From assembly GCA_038503035.1 (NCBI GenBank), contig JAVSML010025536.1:1416503-1480502 (forward strand): a DNA stretch of 64,000 bases. The letters are read 5' to 3'. Positions 36,391-49,111 of this stretch are shown piece by piece. The notes under the pieces are model-generated. The model saw only the letters and a program-made list of their open reading frames with translations, was not told the origin of the DNA and made no database searches. The translations under genes were made by a program, and so were the position numbers. The DNA comes from Crocodylus rhombifer. Taxonomy: Eukaryota; Chordata; Crocodylia; Crocodylidae. Position 1 is the stretch's first letter, and every line of letters begins with the position of its first letter.

Positions 36391-36994
36391 CTCTTAGGCA
36401 TTGGAGTGGAGATCCCACAAGCCTCATCTCTATTTGGGTTTTTACAGGTACACTTGCACTTCTGCTCCTCCTTGGGTGCCCTGACATTAGTATGCTTGTC
36501 ACCTATAGCACCTTTGGCAGGGCTCTCACCCATTCCTTTTTTTTTGTCTCTTCTTAGGTATTCCAGCCTCCACCTTTTACAGGTTCTGCTTTATAATGTA
36601 AATGTAGGTCTCTGCTTTCTTTGGTCACACCACCCAAGCAGGCTGGGACCCTCTTCTGCTGGCCAGCACACTGAGCCGAGGAAGAGGGGATTCAAGCTCC
36701 TCCCAGACCCAACCAGGGTTTGCCTGGGGGGGTGGGCAGTCCCTGTTTTCCCCACCATGCCCCTTCCCATGCCCCTGCACCCTATGCTCCAGTGGGGGAA
36801 AATCTGGCTGGGGCTGCCCCCCAGGCAGACTCAGCTGTGGTCCCTAGCTGGGTTTCCCACCCCCTTGTCAGCCAGCCCTCACCGATCCAGCTAGGGAGCA
36901 GAGGGGTGGTGTCAACTCTGCTCTCTGAAGCAGACAGCACAGCCCAGCACAGGGTGGCAAAGCATGCTGGGGGACTCTGACTTAGCTTGAACCA
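36391..36994. other. GC-rich segment, no gene seen
   Basis: 36,630-36,960 is C-rich and produces a 182-codon open frame on the plus strand (starting 36,346) without domain or splice support. It probably derives from a GC-rich repeat. Confidence 0.35.
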
Positions 36995-37189
36995 GGTCTG
37001 GGACAGAAGTTTCATAAACCAGTTTGACCCAAATCAGTTGAGTCTGATACTGCATTTAACCAGGTTTATCTTAAACCACTTTCAGCCATTTTCAAACGGG
37101 TTTATGTGCACTGAGCTTTTGTTCTGTTACAGGTTTAAACCAGTTTCTGATCACTTAAACTGGTTTATGTGTAACTTCTGTCCCTAGCC
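36995..37189. mobile_element. Short TIR MITE ('ggctagg' family), compact copy
   Basis: 195-base element whose two ends are inverted copies: left ggtctgggacagaagtttca then taaaccagttt; right, reverse-complemented, ggctagggacagaagttaca then cataaaccagttt. The inverted repeat is roughly 30 bases with few mismatches. The right end also shares taagtgatcagaaa with the element at 55,951. Several internal taaacc/ggttta words suggest it can fold into a hairpin. Confidence 0.65.
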
Positions 37190-39429
37190 CAAGTGCCTGT
37201 TCCTCTAGAAGAAGATTCCTTGAGTGCAGTGTGCTCTGTCACATCCCATTCGACACTGTCCGGATCCCATTTGACACTGTCCCTGCCAGGGATGAATCTA
37301 GGATTTTGGAAAGGTCAGGCAGAGGGAGTGTCACGTATAAGACAGCAACTATTTTTCTCCAATTTAGAAGAAACTAGAACATTTACTAATATGCCACTAT
37401 ATTATTCAGTTTAAGATCAAAACGAAGCCAAATATATTTATATCAGAATGTGCAGTGATTGCTATTTCGTTTAAATAATACAACCAACTAGGCCAAAACA
37501 GTCAAAATAAATTATGCCATTAGCCCCGTGGTCATTATAGTTAAATACGCATCTTTTATTCAGATTGGTAAAACAAAATACAACCTTCTTGAGCATCCTG
37601 AGAGTGAATCCAATGTTTTCCTGTCAGGCATTTGCACACATGCATTAATAGCCACCCGAGTTGATATTACCACATCTGTATTTAGCTGGTGCTAAAACTG
37701 CCTGTGAAATAGAAGAGAGTTTGCCAGGAATAGCTAATGGAAAGCAAAATTGCAGAAGAAAGGAGAGTTTGATTAGTAGAACACCAAGACCATTAAAAAG
37801 GAGAGTCATTAATACTTGTGGAGTGAAGATAGATTAGCAGGAATTCGGTAGATTATAATGAGCCATGAAGTCAGTTGGCTCCATCACTGCTGCCTGAATA
37901 GAAAAGCTGCTGCCATTCCCAGGCAGTTGGTTTTAAGTTTTTGGTGGGGCAGGAATCAAAGGGGGCAGCTGCGTACTCCCTGGATGCACGCCTGGTCCCT
38001 TCCACAGTAGCTGTTATGTAGCAGAAGCCGTGAGTGGATGCACCCAAATTAGGAAATATCCAAAATATCATATGGGACTCCAATGATCTTCCTTTGCATA
38101 CAGGCTTCCCTAATGGATGGACTGAACACAGTTTCTTTTGAGTGGGGCTTGGGTTGGGTTTGCAGTTAGAAATTAAATCCATGGCAAAGAAATTTGGAAC
38201 TCCACAACATCATCCTTGCAACGTGGTTTTTCAGAGTATAATCACCACTTAAATTACTTAAATTCATATTCTGCCTGTGTTTGCTATGTGCTCATGTAAC
38301 CAGGGTTACATGAACCCTGAAAGCATAAAGAAGTTGCCTCCCCCCACCTTTAGTGGAGGTCTTCCTTCATCCCAGGGAGAAAACCAGTCTGAATTCTCCA
38401 GATTGGTCTTTGGTTCCAGTTGCACCAATTCTGCTGTACAAAATGCCTGGGTTACAACGTGTAGCTATCACAGGTTAGTAGCTGCTGCTGAGCTACACTG
38501 TGGTCGAGACATTAAGAAAGATGAATTTTCCAAAATGAGGCAGACCAGTGAACTGTGATGGCAATGTAATTCCATTACTTTCAAAGGAGTTGAGTCTGTT
38601 ATGCCCAGTCAAGTGTAACAATACTGTACCTTAAAAGAAAAAAAAAAGTTGGGATTTTTTTTTATTATTATTTCTTCAGTGCAAGAACATCAAAGAGGTG
38701 GAGAAGCTTGCTGAGGAAATGGGCAAAAAACTATTCAAAGGGGTAATACTAATGAACTGTTTGGTGTGACATGAGCCTGGATCTAGCTGAAGTGTCAGCG
38801 GTGCCCAGATGTGATGGATCCGCAATGAAGTTAAGAAGCATTTCACTTTCTAGGACTCTGCCCACTATCTGGGGGCCCTCCATGTGATGTCAGCTGTTAG
38901 GTAAAAATCCCCACTTAAACAAATGTTTGCAATCTGCAGAAGTATCTAAAAGAGATGGGAGTTGCAGTCGCAAACCTATCCACAGGATCTAGATGCTTAA
39001 TTCTCATTAAAATGAAACCCAAGCCCATAATGTGACTTGGAATATCAGCATTCATTATTTGGATAAGGAATGTGAGGTGAACTGTTTAGATATGCAGAGA
39101 CCATGGGTGGCATGTGTTGGTCCTGCCTGAACTCTCCTGACAAGATGTGGCTTAAACCCAGGTCACCGGCAGTCCTGACAACTCACTCATTGGTTTGGGG
39201 TGATTCTGCCTTGGCTGCAGGATAAACCGAGGCTTCAGCCAACACAATGCTCAGGATAATCTTCATGTACTCAGGCAGAAACCCAAGCTGAGAGAGGGGC
39301 ACATAGAGCTGAGTGGTAGCTAGACCAAACAGAAATGAAATACTCTTTTGCTACTCCTCTAACACCATTTTAAGCTAGCGACTTAAGCAAGAAGTCAGTT
39401 GTTCTCCCTGTAAGCTTAGCTTTACTACA
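37190..39429. other. Spacer or presumed intron
   Basis: No supported exon or repeat. A tandem doubling of a 20-base unit around 'gatcccatttgacactgtcc' lies at about 37,244-37,282. An A/T run lies at 38,635-38,665. Confidence 0.35.
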
Positions 39430-39556
39430 CTCATTATACAGATAAGAAGATGGACCACTTAAATGATGGGCCCAAGGTCACACTGTGGATCAGCAGGCAA
39501 GACAGGAATAGTTTCCCCAAACCCCGATTCCCACTGCCTTGCTCTAATCACTTCAC
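39430..39556 (-). repeat. MIR SINE core fragment
   Basis: tcattatacagataagaaga, then gggcccaaggtcacactgtg, then a cccactgccttgctctaatcac stretch gives the MIR core order on the complementary strand (cattttacagatgagg ... cccaaggtcacacag ... ctctaaccact). Confidence 0.7.
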
Positions 39557-41000
39557 TTGCCTGCAGCGAGCGAGTGATCGGAGCATTTGCTGTTCCCTGG
39601 GATGCTAGTTTTACTAACCCAGCTTTTTCCTTCCTATTACTCACAGCAGGCTGCTTCAAGCAAAACTCAAAAGCACCCTTAATGCACACAGCTAGGAAAA
39701 GAGGGTCGATATTCATAACATTCCCAAACCTGCAAACTCCCCAGGTGGTTGGAAATACGGCACGAACGTATATTGAAGATTCGCATCTATGTTTCAAACC
39801 ATAGGTGAGAAACGGCACAGCGAGCTAGGGACATTCTCCCCGGAGCCCCGCTCTGAAATGCCAGGCTTTAATGATTTGGAAAGAAACACATTTCAGCACT
39901 ACTGTGGCACAGGAATATCAGAGTTGTAGTCAGGAGCGTTAGCAGGTCTTTCTCCTAAGTACCTAAGGGGAAGCTCCGAACCACTCAAACCCACCCGCGA
40001 ACCTCCCAAGGGCAGAGTGTTAACAGTGAAGTCACATTGTTGGGGGCAGGTGATACAGTGTATTACATCACCAAAATTGTACCAAAGCAGCTACTGGGGG
40101 AATTAGCGTAAGGTATTTGACAGCTGCTGTTAGATTGCACTTTACTTTTACCACTCTGGCTTGAAAATGAATATCAAGTCAAGCATTATTGCTATATGAA
40201 ACCATTACCTCAGTTCTGGGTTACTGACCTGACAGGGCTTGCTCTGTTAGAGACCGTATTATTTGAAAGCCGCTGCAACAGCTTCATTATGTCAGGTGGT
40301 GATGGCGGTGGTTGTTTTTAACCCTCTCACTAATTCATTCATTCATTCGCACGTTCCTTCCTTCATTCATTCACTTCATCCATTCATTCCTTTAGGTTCA
40401 TTTTTTTATTTCTTTAGCCAAAGAAAGTGGTGTCCATGATAGGCATTGTCTGGGCACGCCGCTGATCTGTTTTTACTGTAGTAGCTGTTGATCTGCCCTC
40501 TGGAAGTTTAAAATAGTGTGAGTGCCAGCCAGCCACAGGATCAAATGTACATTATAAAAGTGCTTGAACTCTGGGAACATTTTGAGTGACTGGCAGAACA
40601 TGCTTCAAGGGGAGATTGTTCAAGTCTGTTCTCTGCCTTCCAGTTAAGTTTCCTTTCTCTTAACCCCTCCACATCCGTTCCCCTGGACTCGCAAACACCA
40701 GGAAAACATACGGTGTGACCTGCCGATCGAAGGACTAAACAGTTATAGGACATGCCTTGCTAGAAGGAATTCATGCAACACTCTTGTCCTCCCCCTGTTT
40801 TCCTTGCGACTGCCTGCTTGGGCCTGTCCTAAGGCAAAAGCTGCTTGGCAAGCCAATGGGTTGAGCACATGAACTTTTTTTTTTCAGTTCCCAGTTTCTA
40901 CCAGTGCCCCAGTTAGGTATGGAAAGACTGCTTGATTCTCATCCAGTTCTTATTGGGCATGTGCCCCCGTGACTAAATGAAAATACGACTTGCTACATAC
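39557..41000. other. Spacer, no gene seen
   Basis: Contains a degenerate ATTC tandem tract at about 40,334-40,396 and otherwise unrecognised DNA. Confidence 0.35.
40334..40396. repeat. Degenerate (ATTC)n tetranucleotide repeat
   Basis: Repeated attc/ttcc units with interruptions. Confidence 0.75.
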
Positions 41001-41705
41001 TAGGGGTATGCAAAACAGGCCGTACTTGATTCGGATTCGGCCCGAATCGGGGACAGTGATTTAATTTGTTGATCCGGATCGCTGTTCCTGATTCAGTTAG
41101 GCCAAATTTGAATCTGAAGATTTGATGCTGATTCGGAGACTCAGCAATTTGGCCATAGACACAGCTTCAAATTTTTTTTATATATATCTGGAAGTACCAG
41201 GTGTGGCTTGTGAATGCTGCGATGCTGGGGCAGATGGAGTGCCCCACAAGAGTGCATGGGGGGGCTCTGCATCCCCTAGGCTCAGTGATTGGCCATAGAG
41301 GGACCCCGGGTGCCCCTCCAGACCCCAGAGGCACCAGTTGCCAAGCTAGGATGGGGGGGGCACCCCAGTGCACTCCCCTGTGGACCCAGAAGTGGACCAG
41401 AAGTGGTTATGGTCCACTTCTGGGTCTTCTACCGAGTGCGCTGCCTCTGCCCCTGCCCCTGCCCCATGCTCCTGTGGGACGCTCCATGCACCCCAGCATC
41501 ACAGGATTCATGAACCGCCTGGTACCTCGAGGTATGTAAAAAAAACCATTTAAAGCTGTGTCTATGTCTGAATCACCAAATCTTTACAAATCTCTCTGCA
41601 TCAATTCTGAGGGTTCTGATTTGAGTTGCAGAAATTAAAGGGTCCTCCAATTCAATTCAGATTTGGAGATTAGGCCACCTGAATTGGTTAGATTTGGAAT
41701 AATGG
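41001..41705. mobile_element. DNA element of the 'gattcgg' family, copy 1 (decayed)
   Basis: Starts taggggtatgcaaaacaggc and carries repeated gattcgg and aatcggggacagtgat words. A GC-rich centre (41,200-41,520) follows, then inverted-type words (caaatctttacaaatc, caattcagatttggaga). The order matches the better-preserved element at 61,756-62,520. The right terminus is too diverged to define. Confidence 0.5.
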
Positions 41706-42009
41706 AATAGGTTCCACAGACATCAGTGGAGTCATTCCTGACTTTCAGTGTAACTCAGATTCAATTCAGGCACATAACTACCCTTTATAATCTGTACTTG
41801 TTGGAAGTTCAGCCCTGGATTTACAGTGAACACTCACTCCATGATGGGTTTATGCCTCCCGACAATATGTCTGCCTTCAGGCACTACTAAGAACTCTTTT
41901 GTTTCCTCAGAAATCTGTAAACACTTTCCTAACAATAATGCTTGGTACATCAACAGTGCTTTCTGTTCCTGAATCTTTATCTTCTCAATATAGGTTTAAG
42001 CTAATAAGC
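41706..42009. other. Old palindromic repeat remnant and spacer
   Basis: ataggttccacagacatcag then tggagtcattcctgac resembles the palindromic amniote repeat family. The remainder is unrecognised. Confidence 0.3.
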
Positions 42010-42068
42010 CTGGGCTACCTTATTATCTCCATTGTACAGATGGAGAAATGGAGACAAAGGATGTTTCG
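42010..42068 (-). repeat. MIR-like fragment
   Basis: ttatctccattgtacagatg then gagaaatggagacaaag matches the complement of the MIR core segment. Confidence 0.5.
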
Positions 42069-42274
42069 GGATGTTACTTCTGATGCTTTCAAAGTCAACA
42101 TGCATTAGAGGTGCACAGAATCTATGAGAAGCAAGCCATTTTATCATCATATTGCCCAAGCATGCAACTAGGTGATTAACTTCAGGCAATCACATTTAAG
42201 AACGTGGCCTTCCACACTTGTGGGCAGCCGAGGTAAACCTGAGCAAGTGGTTTGTCTGGCTACCATATCTTTAC

Positions 42275-42332
42275 CTGAGTCATCTCTTCTTTCAGCCTTG
42301 CATTTTTGTCTAGGTGGTCCTGTTACTTTTGG
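42275..42332 (-). CDS. Weak candidate exon
   Basis: On the minus strand an acceptor (gtgtatacttacacag) ends at 42,333 and a CAG|GTAAAG donor closes the block at 42,275. The 58-base block is open in one frame as PKVTGPPRQKCKAERRDDS, a basic linker-like peptide without a known domain. It enters in phase 0 and leaves in phase 1, which does not match the other candidates. It could be a chance pairing of splice-like words. Confidence 0.15.
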
Positions 42333-43104
42333 CTGTGTAAGTATACACACATCTCTGTATCTACACAGTGATCACCAAGCCAGGTGGGTTTTGCATTAAA
42401 GTAGTATTCCCAAGGTTGTTTTCTCCCATTCATTTCTCTGCTATGCTGTGGCATGCTGAAATCATATGCTTTTATTAACCAAACCCAACTAGCTCAAAGG
42501 GAAGATGCAGTTATCATGAGATAATCACACCCTTGGGAATTTGAGGTGCTTAGCTATGATATTATACCTTCTGCTCTCCCAAAGGTGCAATTATATCTCT
42601 TATATATGCCTTGGATAAGGTTAAAAACACATCATGAGAACAGTGTCCGTTCCAGACCAGAAGCACATTCTGAGAAGAAGGCTTGACTTATATGGCTGTA
42701 AAACTAGTACCTTTGGCAGCTCCATGTCTACCTGAGGCACAGCTACTTTCATTAAAAAAGGAAAGGCAGAGATGTAATACACACTTGCTGTTAACTCAAA
42801 TCATTTTTGGGAGGCAAGCTATACATTAATGCTTTGCAATGACCCATTGTAACTCTGTTCACTGCTGAAGATTTTTGAGGTGTAGAAAAATGTTTTGAGA
42901 CAGGAGAAAGAAATGTAGGTATTATTTGAGATAGATAACTTAACAAACTAATGTGGCCAGTAGCCAGATTCCACCAGTTTCATTAAAGCCCATCTTGGAG
43001 ACCCATTTGCATGTATACTGAAAATGAATTTTGCCAGGCACCAGACTAAGAGGCGAGGCAGAAAATGATCTTTTAGTTTCCTCACAGGAAGAAGAGTTTG
43101 GAGC

Positions 43105-43325
43105 TTCTGGGACCTAATCTTGTATCCACTCCTGCTGTGGCCTTGGGAAAGCCACTCTACCTCTCTCCCCATCTTTTCTCCATCTAGAAAATGGAAATAA
43201 AAATAAATCAAGTACCCATCTCACCATCTCTTGAGGCTAGCGTGAGGATGTAGTTGATGCTCATAAAATACTTCAAACACGAGGCATGCTGTACAAATGT
43301 TATCAGTGATTACTAGCTATTTTAT
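43105..43325 (+). repeat. MIR SINE, near full 3' half
   Basis: Sense order of MIR: ggccttgggaaagccactct, ccatcttttctccatctaga then aaatgg, catctcttgaggctagcgtg then aggatg, and a tail gctgtacaaatgttatcag. One of the clearer MIR copies here. Confidence 0.7.
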
Positions 43326-45227
43326 AAGTGTTTCCTGAAGGAACCACTATCGACCAGAGAATGCCACTCTACAGTTCTTCTGTCTACAGTGTCCAACAGT
43401 GTAAGGCTGAGCAGAAGGGGCTGCCGTATAAGTAAGAAAAATACATCCAGAAAGTACTTGTAAATCTGCTTGGTAGTAAAACTCAATGATTCGTTTTGCT
43501 ATAGTCCTGATCTAGCATCTAGATCTCGATCCAACTGCCTTGCCCACTATGCTGGCAGCACTCCAGAGCCGCTGTTCTGGCCAGCTTTCACGGCATCATC
43601 ATCACCACCACAGCATAAAAACTAGCAATGGCCTGACAGCTACTCTAGGCCACTTTTTGCATCCTCTAGCTGTGTATCTAAGCTTTTCTAATGTTCTCAT
43701 CACTGTGGTACCTGGACACCAACCACAAATGCTCACCACCTTCTAGCTTCAGATGCCAGAGCTGCAAATCCAACATGTACAAATTATAGGTACGCTATGG
43801 CCTATATGCTGTGACCTATATGCTATAGGTACATAGCTGCAAATCTCTTGTACTCCCTTACCACTTGCCACAAAACAAGCTGCCTTCCAGGATGAACTGC
43901 CAGTTCAGTGCCAATAGTAACTATAACGGCCTCTGACATAAAACTTTTGCTGAACCTCTCACATGGTAGGGCTTCTACTGACTGAAGTCAACCAATCTGC
44001 TACTGCTCGAGCACAGGATAGAAGCGCCTTACATATCAAGAGTAGACCTAACGTGATGAAGGCAAGGTGCCATCTCCTTATTGTCAACCCCCCTCCCCCT
44101 TGAATTGCCATAAGCATTTTCTAAATTAAAGGGCTCACTTAGGGGTTGAGAACATTGCTCCCTGAAGGAAATCACCAAGAAAAAAAGACTTTTTTTTTTT
44201 TTTTCCAGTGGGGGAAACCAAACCTTTTAATGCCCAGACTTCTTCTGACCCATCACTAATTGTCCCTATTTTTCAGGAGAGCTTGGCAGGTCTGGTGACA
44301 TTATAGAAAAAGTCCTCCCAAAAGAGTACTGCCAATTTCAGCTTTAATTCCATCAGTAAACAACTTTGACCGTGTTGGGAAAATTCCATTAATCATTCAT
44401 GTTCTGTGAAGAATGATACACAAAGGCGCTGTCAAAATCAAGCAGCTACTCTCCATTTGTTTGGTAATTAAGAAACGCCGGGCCGTTCTAATGGTGAGGG
44501 GATGCACATTCCTTGCCCAGTTAGAGCCACTTGAAATTAAATGATACAGGATCACCTGCACTTTAACTCTAGAGGGTGGATTTTAAAGCCTTATTGTCCC
44601 GACCCCCCCCGTACACGGATGTATTTAAGTTCACTTACACCTATAATTAGCATATCAGGTATTAAGTTAAATATCTGGATGATGTCAGCTATCCTCACAA
44701 TTACTATCACAACCTGCCAAAGCCCCTAGTGAGGGACACATTGTGTGGAAAAGATTCAAAATGGGGGGCATATATACATACCCCTCTCCCACATTCATAC
44801 AAGCAGCTGTCATGGGATGCATTCCTTCTTGTATACGGTCACTTTCTGTAACTTCAATCCCATGGTTATTTTTAGGTGTAAATTATTTTCAATAATAAAA
44901 ATATGCAAATTCAGTGTGTACTCCAATAACAAATATGTCTGAAGCAGAAATGAACTGGGACCAGAGTAAGTGCCTTGCTTTAAAATGAGAGACATTGGAC
45001 AAGCATATGTGTGATTCCAGGATGGTGGTTGTAAGATAGACAACCGTGTTAAAAATAAGACCCTGAACATTAAATCTTAAAACATTTCTAAGTGTAATGT
45101 TTTGTCTCCAATTGGGTGAACATACTACTTTTAAAGAGACAATGCACTTTTCTTAGATATGAGTTCACTTGCAATAGAAAACTTCCCCCAGATACTACCC
45201 CTTAGTCATGGTGACAGGTACTTATTA
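43326..45227. other. Spacer or presumed intron
   Basis: No supported exon or repeat. A near-duplicate of gctatggcctatatgctgtg and acctatatgctataggtac lies at 43,795-43,832. A 19-base T run lies at about 44,190-44,207. Confidence 0.35.
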
Positions 45228-45412
45228 TAGTTTCATAGTTTCATAGTTTGTAGGGCTGGAAGTGACCTGAGCAGATCATCAAGTCCAACCCCCTGCCATG
45301 GCAGGAAAGAGTACTGGGGTCAAATGACCCCGGCAAGGTGTTCATCTAGCCTTGTCTTAAAGACCCCCAGGGTAGGAGCCTGCACCATTTCTCTTGGAAG
45401 TTGGTTATTGTA
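45228..45412 (-). mobile_element. CR1 LINE 3' end, crocodilian-type
   Basis: tttcatagtttcatagtttg then agggctggaagtgacctgag, catcaagtccaaccccctgc and caaggtgttcatctagcc is the complement of a young CR1 3' end. Few mismatches to the remembered consensus make it the youngest CR1 piece here and the best support for a crocodilian source. Confidence 0.85.
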
Positions 45413-47954
45413 TGAGTAGTTTCACTGATTTCTCAGGGATTACCTCTAGAGTAAAGACCTGCTTTTTGGTGAGTCAAGGCAGAAAAATATAGCCCTTTGA
45501 TACAGGTGGCAGCTGGCATTTGGTGTGTCTTTAGAGATGTGTGTTTTCACTATGGACTACCGATTTCCAGGACTTGTTGTGTCAATGTACCTCAGGAAAG
45601 ACCTCAATAGGTGTCCTGTAGCAACTTTGGGGTGCTTATCTGAATTGAAGATTAGCATCTAAAACCCTGTTGAAGACTAATCATTGAAACAGTCAAGACC
45701 AAATTCTGCCACCCTTGCTCAAGAAGAATCAGTTTGCCCTGGAAAAAAATAGAAGGGTTCATTTAGGTCAGTTCTTAGGCTGCAAGTCAAGTTCACACTG
45801 GGAGTTTTTTTTTAAATGGGTAAATTAATAAAGAGCAAGCAAAAGTACAAGTTTTCAAGTGTATTAGCTATTCCTCCCAATGTGGCCACTCTGAGTCTGT
45901 GTTAAGGCTATTCCTCCTTCCTGCCCCCTTTTTCCCCCCTCCCGCCCCCCCCCTCCTGACACACTTAAAGGAAAGTGAGAATGGCTACATGGGAGTTAGG
46001 GAGGAATAGTCAACACATATACATTCATAAACTGGCTTAACCAATGACAAGCCTTAAGTGTGAAAGTGATTAGCAGATTCTCCTAATAAAATTTGTAAAA
46101 ATATAATAAAGGTGTAAATTAGTGTAAGTGAGAGTGGCAAAATGATGTTCCAGGCTGATGGGTTGATTTGCTGATTTAAGCAAAAGCTGTCTACACGAAT
46201 CACTCTGGCATTAGAGGTGCACCAATACAGACCTCTTTGAACCCCGAGTGGGAAGTGGCTCTTGGTTATTCACCTTAAATCACTGCAGATGCAATTGCAG
46301 GTTCAAACATATTTGAAAGCATCTAGGTTTCTAACTAGAATACCCAGAACCCGCAAATCATTAAATCCTTCAGTGCTAAAAAAACATTCAAGTGATTCAC
46401 TGATGGGTCCAGAATTGCAGGCTGAATTGAGGGCTTTCTGAATATCAGTGCTTTAGGTGTTAGTAGTATTCCACAGTAACGACTTGGCTGCCTGATGCTC
46501 AGAGTGATGTTTTATTTATGAGATTATTATTGGATCAGTAACAAAGATCAGTAATTCACCAGCAGTGTTTGATTCTGTGCAGATGTTCTGGAATCAAAGA
46601 TGTTCAGGGAGATAGGCACAGTGGCCTCATTTCCCCGTGCAGACTTTTCAGGTTGTCTTAGATTAGAAGGCTGGCCACAAGGTCACAATGAGGAATCCAC
46701 TATGGTCTAAGGACTCTCCCCCAAACGTGTGCCTCCTCCTAGTCCTGTTTTTCCTTCCCCTCCCCAATCCACCTCTCGTCCCCCAATGTGCTCAGTCTAA
46801 ATGTCAGCTAGAGATTTCCTTTGACGGAGCTAAGTGGAGTGAAAGATTCCATCCAGGTGTAACTGATGCTAGCAAAGGCCGATAGTTCTTTTTTTAACAA
46901 AAAAGATGTAATAATCCCACTCAGTTATTAAGAACACAGTACCAGAAACATGACCCCTTTCTGACATTTAAATGTGACCTTTCCTTAAAACCACAATGTA
47001 CTCACTTGCTTACATGATACCCGGTTTGACATTCTTAACCCATTTATACTTAGACCAGTGCAGTTCAGGAGAATCCAATGACTTAACAAACAAGAGTTTA
47101 AGAGGCTTTGATATTTTCAAACATGTGGAGCTCACTTCTGATCTCTGTAGCCCTCTTAAGCACTTCTTTGGCTTTTGTCAACAAGAAGTTGAAGTGTCAG
47201 CTTTAAAACTTCAGCCACTTTCTGAGAGAGAAACAATTCATTCGGACCAAATAGACATCCAGGCATTTTTTCTTTCCTCTTCTAGTACCTCCCACCCTCA
47301 TTCAGAAATCATGATTCAGAGAACTACAAAAGAGAAGATTGGCTTAAAACAGTTGCATTGATTTAAAAAAAAAAAGGGTGTGCATGCTTGTTTGTATTTT
47401 TATGAGCCTTCTTTATGAGTCACTTAAGTCACATTTTTGAGATGTTTCAATGTGCTCATTACTATCAGAGAGAGAAACATACTTTAAAAAAATATTAAGC
47501 TGAAATTTTCATAAACTCATTTGTCTTCAGGAGCTGGGACTTTAAATGACTCACCAAACACCACTTAGACCCTTGGCAAAAATCGTGACAGTATGTGATG
47601 CTGCTATGTTGGGCCAAATCACAGGAGCCTGGTAACCTTTTGGCAACTTGTTTATTAACAGTCCACTTTATCATGATATACACAAGTATAATTAAGGTAA
47701 TAAGATGGTACACTTTGTGTGGTTTGTATCTCTACCTCATAGGTACATCACATAATATATTCATTGGAAGAGTCAGGAGGGCTGATGTGAAATACACTGA
47801 GGATATCTCTCTTGAGCAAAAAGGTGCATGTTTTACATGGTCCTTTTTCCCCTTTCACTGAAGACAAAAGGTCAGAAACTCTAACGCAGTGAGTTCTACA
47901 TCTTCCTTAATTCTGGAGTTGCCTGCCTGATTTTTTTTTGGTATATGCATTTTA
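45413..47954. other. Spacer or presumed intron
   Basis: Unrecognised. A C/T-rich patch lies at about 45,910-45,960. A 121-codon plus-strand frame at 46,996-47,361 has no recognised domain. Confidence 0.35.
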
Positions 47955-48305
47955 ATAAAGTAGCATGGTCAGCCTTCCATACCAGCAAAGTCATGGGCGA
48001 CTGGTTCCTCCTGAGTCTGGGTGGGGGCACCAGCAGCAGATCGCCAGCTGGGGGCCAAGTGGCCAATCGCTGACCAGGGGGGAATCCCAATGGCTGATCG
48101 TCAACTGGGTGAGGGGCGGTCCACCAGCAGCTGACAGCCAACCCCAGAAGCGCTGGCAGCAAAACCGTAAGGCCACTCCTCGGCCAGCGCCAATCTCAGT
48201 GGGGGGCACCGTCTCAGCATCCCCACTCCCCAGCCAGCAAAGGCCAATCTCAGGGTGGGGCATGTGCAACTCTGTACCCTCCCCTACGCATCGCCTATGA
48301 GCAAA
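47955..48305. repeat. GC-rich interspersed repeat family, copy 4 (inverted)
   Basis: Reads in the opposite direction to the copies at 27,826 and 25,862: ggggcatgtgcaactctgta and cgcatcgcctatgagca lie on the right, gtggccaatcgctgaccagg lies internally. GC-rich with AT-rich flanks. Confidence 0.5.
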
Positions 48306-48893
48306 GTCCATTACACAGCAACAGGCCCATAATATCTTTTTTGCCTGTATCTGCAGTTTTTAAGAGGTGACTCAGCTAACCATAGAAAATGTTTCTGCTG
48401 CAGCCAGAGATGGGCACAAAGCCACATGTTAACACATGTAATAACTGGAAGGCTTTGGGCCTATCTCAGGATCTCAGCTTCACAACTTGGGAACCCCCTT
48501 TTCTTTTTTTAAAGAGGTTCTCCTCTCTGTGGGAGAGAGACTTCCAGCTTCCCCTCTTAGATTAATTCCAGTTATTTTGCCAGAGGTTTGCAGAAAGATG
48601 AGGTTACTCTTTTCAATCTATTGTACGTCTAAAGATTTAGAACTTGATTTTTAGAAGCAACTTTCCGTTTCATAGCCACAGCTTCATGAACAAAAGTGAT
48701 TACAGAAGTAAATAACAAGGGCCACAAATTAATTTAATTAGACACCCAAGTACATGAATGCACCCACTTATACAAGGAAGCAAAATACCTAAGGGGCTGA
48801 GTCTATCTCTTTTATTCATGCCAAGCAACACAATGCCTCATAAAAACCTTTGAAAACTTCAATAGGAACAATTTTGTAATAAGCTGTTACTCA
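48306..48893. other. Spacer, no gene seen
   Basis: No recognised features. Confidence 0.35.
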
Positions 48894-49111
48894 GGGGATG
48901 CACCTACATGCAACGCTAACTGTGCAGTGGCCTAACAACACTGTGCAGTAGCATGCCGTGCAAAACCCATGCTAATTCTCCAAAAAAACTCAGGCACCAG
49001 CACTACCGCATGTAGCGCATGTTACTGCTTATTGATTTACCTCTTGGTTATCCAAGTACTAAACTTAATGTGCAGTAACTAGGGTGCATTAATGAACGTG
49101 TAGACACACCC
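48894..49111. mobile_element. Short TIR DNA element (MITE-like, same family as 12.8 kb)
   Basis: The left end, ggggatgcacctacatgcaa, pairs with the reverse-complemented right end, gggtgtgtctacacgttcat. The interior is rich in gtgcagta/gcatgtta words. About 218 bases, no coding capacity. Confidence 0.55.

Noticed and set aside
36346..36894. 182-codon plus-strand frame
   Set aside because: It starts in an interspersed repeat and continues in C-rich DNA with few stops; not a gene.
39463..39804. Paired long frames on both strands
   Set aside because: They overlap a MIR SINE core and mirror each other; no other support.
46996..47361. 121-codon plus-strand frame with protein-like composition
   Set aside because: No acceptor or donor of quality around it, no recognised domain, length within chance expectation.
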